From: Victivallales bacterium
Lineage (GTDB): Bacteria > Verrucomicrobiota > Lentisphaeria > Oligosphaerales > Lenti-02
Assembly (NCBI GenBank): GCA_018648945.1
Contig: JABGQJ010000412.1
Location: 1-6,949, forward strand
DNA length: 6,949 nt
Direction of reading: 5' to 3'
The position numbers and the translations under genes were made by a program. Position 1 is the stretch's first letter, and every line of letters starts with the position of its first letter. Shown in pieces: positions 5,517 to 6,949 of the stretch. The notes under the pieces are model-generated. The model was not told where the DNA came from, made no database searches, and saw only the letters and a program-made list of their open reading frames with translations.

Positions 5517-6782
5517 ATGAAGACACGAAGATGGATCGCAAGCGCTATGGCCTCCGTGTCATTCATGGTGGTCAGCACGGGGGCCAACGCTGGAGAAGGC
5601 GCGTTCGCCCCGTGGAAGGATGGGCAGTCAATGGACAAGAACTACTTCCCGATCGCCGTGTGGTTGCAGAACCCCGGCAATGCCGCGCGGTACCAGGACA
5701 TCGGGATCAATCTATATGTCGGCCTGTGGAAGGGACCTACCCAGGCTCAGATCGACACGTTGAGGAAGTACAAGATGCCAGTGGTCTGCAGCCAGAACGA
5801 ATGGGCCAAGAAGCATCTTGACGAGCCCCTCATTGTGGCCTGGATGCATGGAGACGAGCCAGACAATGCGCAGCGATTCAAGGGGTACTGGAAAGAGGAC
5901 AAGGGACGAATCAAGCAGGCCTGGCCGGAGATCTACCAGAAACTGAATCTGGACTCCAAGCCCTACAAGGGATACGGTCCGCCGGTGCCTCCCCAGTGGA
6001 TTGTCAACGACTACAAACAGATCAAGGCGACTGATCCGCGCCGACCCGTGCTCATGAACCTCGGTCAGGGCGTGGCGTGGAAGGACTACATCGGGCGCGG
6101 CGAGAGAAGAGGCAGACTCGAAGACTATCCCGAGTACATAAAGGGCTGTGATGTGGTCTCATTTGACATCTATCCTGCCTGCCACAGGAACTCGGCGGTC
6201 AAGCAGAATCTTTGGTTTGTCCCTCAGGGCGTGGATCGTCTGCGTGAATGGGCTGGGCCGAGCAAACCAGTGTGGACATGTATCGAGTGCACCCAGATCC
6301 AGCACCCAACCACCAAGGCAACGCCCCATCAAATCAAGTGTGAAGTGTGGATGGCCATCATTCATGGAGCCAAGGGACTCATCTACTTCTGCCATACCTG
6401 GAAGCCACGTTTCATCGAGGCCGGACTCCTGGCCGATGCCCAGACGGCTCGGGCCGTCAAGGAGATCAATGCCCAGGTGACCCAGCTGGCACCGGTCATC
6501 AACAGCCCCTCCCTTCGCGAGGCCGCCCGGGTTACAACGGCACCTGATGCTGACAGAGTCGATATGGTGGTCAAGCGGAAGGGAGATGCACTGTATGTGC
6601 TCTCTGTGAATATGAAGGGCCAGCCAACTCGAGGCAGGTTCACGCTCGTGAATGCAGGAAATGCCAAAGCAGAAGTCCTGGGGGAGAAACGCACGATATC
6701 AGTCACAAACGGAGTGTTCGAAGACGATTTTGAGGGATGGGGCGTGCACTTGTACAGAATCGGCCCGTTGGGGATTGACTAG
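5517..6782 (+). CDS. Secreted TIM-barrel glycosidase-like protein (GH-A-like), family unassigned
   Basis: This 421-residue protein has a signal peptide ending ANA (cleavage likely after A25) and starting with a twin-arginine stretch (TRRWIA). Residues about 40-325 alternate strands and helices in the manner of a glycosidase TIM barrel. The marks are INLYVGLW (64-71), LIVAWMHGDEPDN with D113-E114-P115 near the fourth strand, VVSFDIYPAC (213-222), VWTCIEC with E257 near the seventh strand, and GAKGLIYFCHTW (284-295) as an eighth strand. E114 and E257 are the candidate acid/base and nucleophile by analogy with clan GH-A; I cannot place the protein in a numbered family. Residues about 330-418 form a C-terminal beta-sandwich ending DDFEGWGVHLYRIGP, typical of GH42-like and related barrels. 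Seven cysteines are present, two flanking E257. Third codon positions look less GC-biased than in the operon, by inspection only. Its divergent position suggests a shared glycan substrate. Confidence 0.8.
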   Translation: MKTRRWIASAMASVSFMVVSTGANAGEGAFAPWKDGQSMDKNYFPIAVWLQNPGNAARYQDIGINLYVGLWKGPTQAQIDTLRKYKMPVVCSQNEWAKKHLDEPLIVAWMHGDEPDNAQRFKGYWKEDKGRIKQAWPEIYQKLNLDSKPYKGYGPPVPPQWIVNDYKQIKATDPRRPVLMNLGQGVAWKDYIGRGERRGRLEDYPEYIKGCDVVSFDIYPACHRNSAVKQNLWFVPQGVDRLREWAGPSKPVWTCIECTQIQHPTTKATPHQIKCEVWMAIIHGAKGLIYFCHTWKPRFIEAGLLADAQTARAVKEINAQVTQLAPVINSPSLREAARVTTAPDADRVDMVVKRKGDALYVLSVNMKGQPTRGRFTLVNAGNAKAEVLGEKRTISVTNGVFEDDFEGWGVHLYRIGPLGID

Positions 6783-6792
6783 CAGGACAGAG

Positions 6793-6827
6793 CCCGTTCA
6801 TGAGTAGCTGCACATTCTGAACACGGG
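6793..6827 (+). terminator. Weak hairpin after the TIM-barrel gene
   Basis: CCCGTTCA (6793-6800) can pair with TGAA (6818-6821) and CGGG (6824-6827), with a two-base bulge and a 17-base loop, starting 11 bases after the stop codon. The sequence after it is G/T-rich (GTTGGGGTGTTGGG) rather than a T-tract. It could slow or end transcription, but it is not a canonical intrinsic terminator. Confidence 0.25.
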
Positions 6828-6876
6828 GTTGGGGTGTTGGGACACAGCGAGACACTCACTGCGACATGGAGTCCAC

Positions 6877-6949
6877 GTGAACCAGCGCGAACACGATACA
6901 ACTGAGCCGGAGCCAACGGGCGATACGACCACAGTTGAGGCAGCCGCCG
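6877..6949 (+). CDS. Possible N-terminus of a downstream gene, GTG start (partial)
   Basis: A frame opens at GTG 6877 and runs off the window end, giving 24 codons that read MNQREHDTTEPEPTGDTTTVEAAA. GGAG (6868-6871) stands five bases before the GTG, a spacing like that of the other genes here. The peptide is acidic and rich in Thr, Pro and Glu, with no signal peptide, so it would start as a cytosolic or flexible segment. The frame is also open upstream back to a TAG at 6805-6807, so a different start or a chance open stretch cannot be excluded. No function can be given. Confidence 0.35.
   Translation, partial: MNQREHDTTEPEPTGDTTTVEAAA

Noticed and set aside
6825..6841. G-rich run GGGG-TT-GGGG-TGTT-GGG as a possible G-quadruplex
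   Set aside because: It has only three tracts of three or more G, so a standard four-tract quadruplex is not supported.

Overview
This GC-rich bacterial window looks like part of a polysaccharide or glycan utilisation locus. It holds four complete genes for proteins predicted to be exported, the tail of a fifth gene, and possibly the first codons of a sixth. The protein types are CBM9-like and CBM4/9-like binding proteins, a GH123/DUF4091-type hydrolase and a secreted TIM-barrel glycosidase-like protein. These are common in Planctomycetota, Lentisphaerota, Verrucomicrobiota and Armatimonadota, and the phylum cannot be fixed from this sequence. Well-spaced Shine-Dalgarno (SD) motifs precede all four complete genes and decide several starts.

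Layout: (1) Bases 1-162 are the C-terminal 53 codons of an unrecognised + strand gene. (2) Bases 163-264 are a convergent gap dominated by a large imperfect palindrome (167-236), with 20-nt arms pairing at 17 of 20 positions. (3) Bases 265-5130 on the - strand form a tight three-gene operon, read from high to low coordinate: a secreted CBM4/9-like protein (5130-4105), an 813-aa GH123-like hydrolase (4102-1661), and a secreted CBM9/DOMON-like protein with two trailing beta-sandwich segments (1650-265). Gaps are 2 and 10 bases, and both junctions look translationally coupled. (4) Bases 5131-5516 are a divergent control region with a TATACT box, an imperfect dyad, a GC-rich hairpin and two copies of CCTGTCAG. 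(5) Bases 5517-6782 on the + strand encode a 421-aa secreted TIM-barrel protein with a DEP motif and a second candidate catalytic Glu inside a Cys-Ile-Glu-Cys motif. (6) Bases 6783-6949 hold a weak hairpin and a possible GTG-started gene running off the window.

Working model (inference): the operon supplies one hydrolase flanked by two separately secreted carbohydrate-binding partners, and the divergent gene supplies a second glycosidase-like enzyme acting on the same or a related glycan. No transporter, SusC/SusD pair, regulator gene, mobile element, RNA gene or CRISPR array is visible. The substrate is unknown. The catalytic Asp-Glu pair of the hydrolase suggests N-acetylhexosamine chemistry, but only by analogy with GH123.
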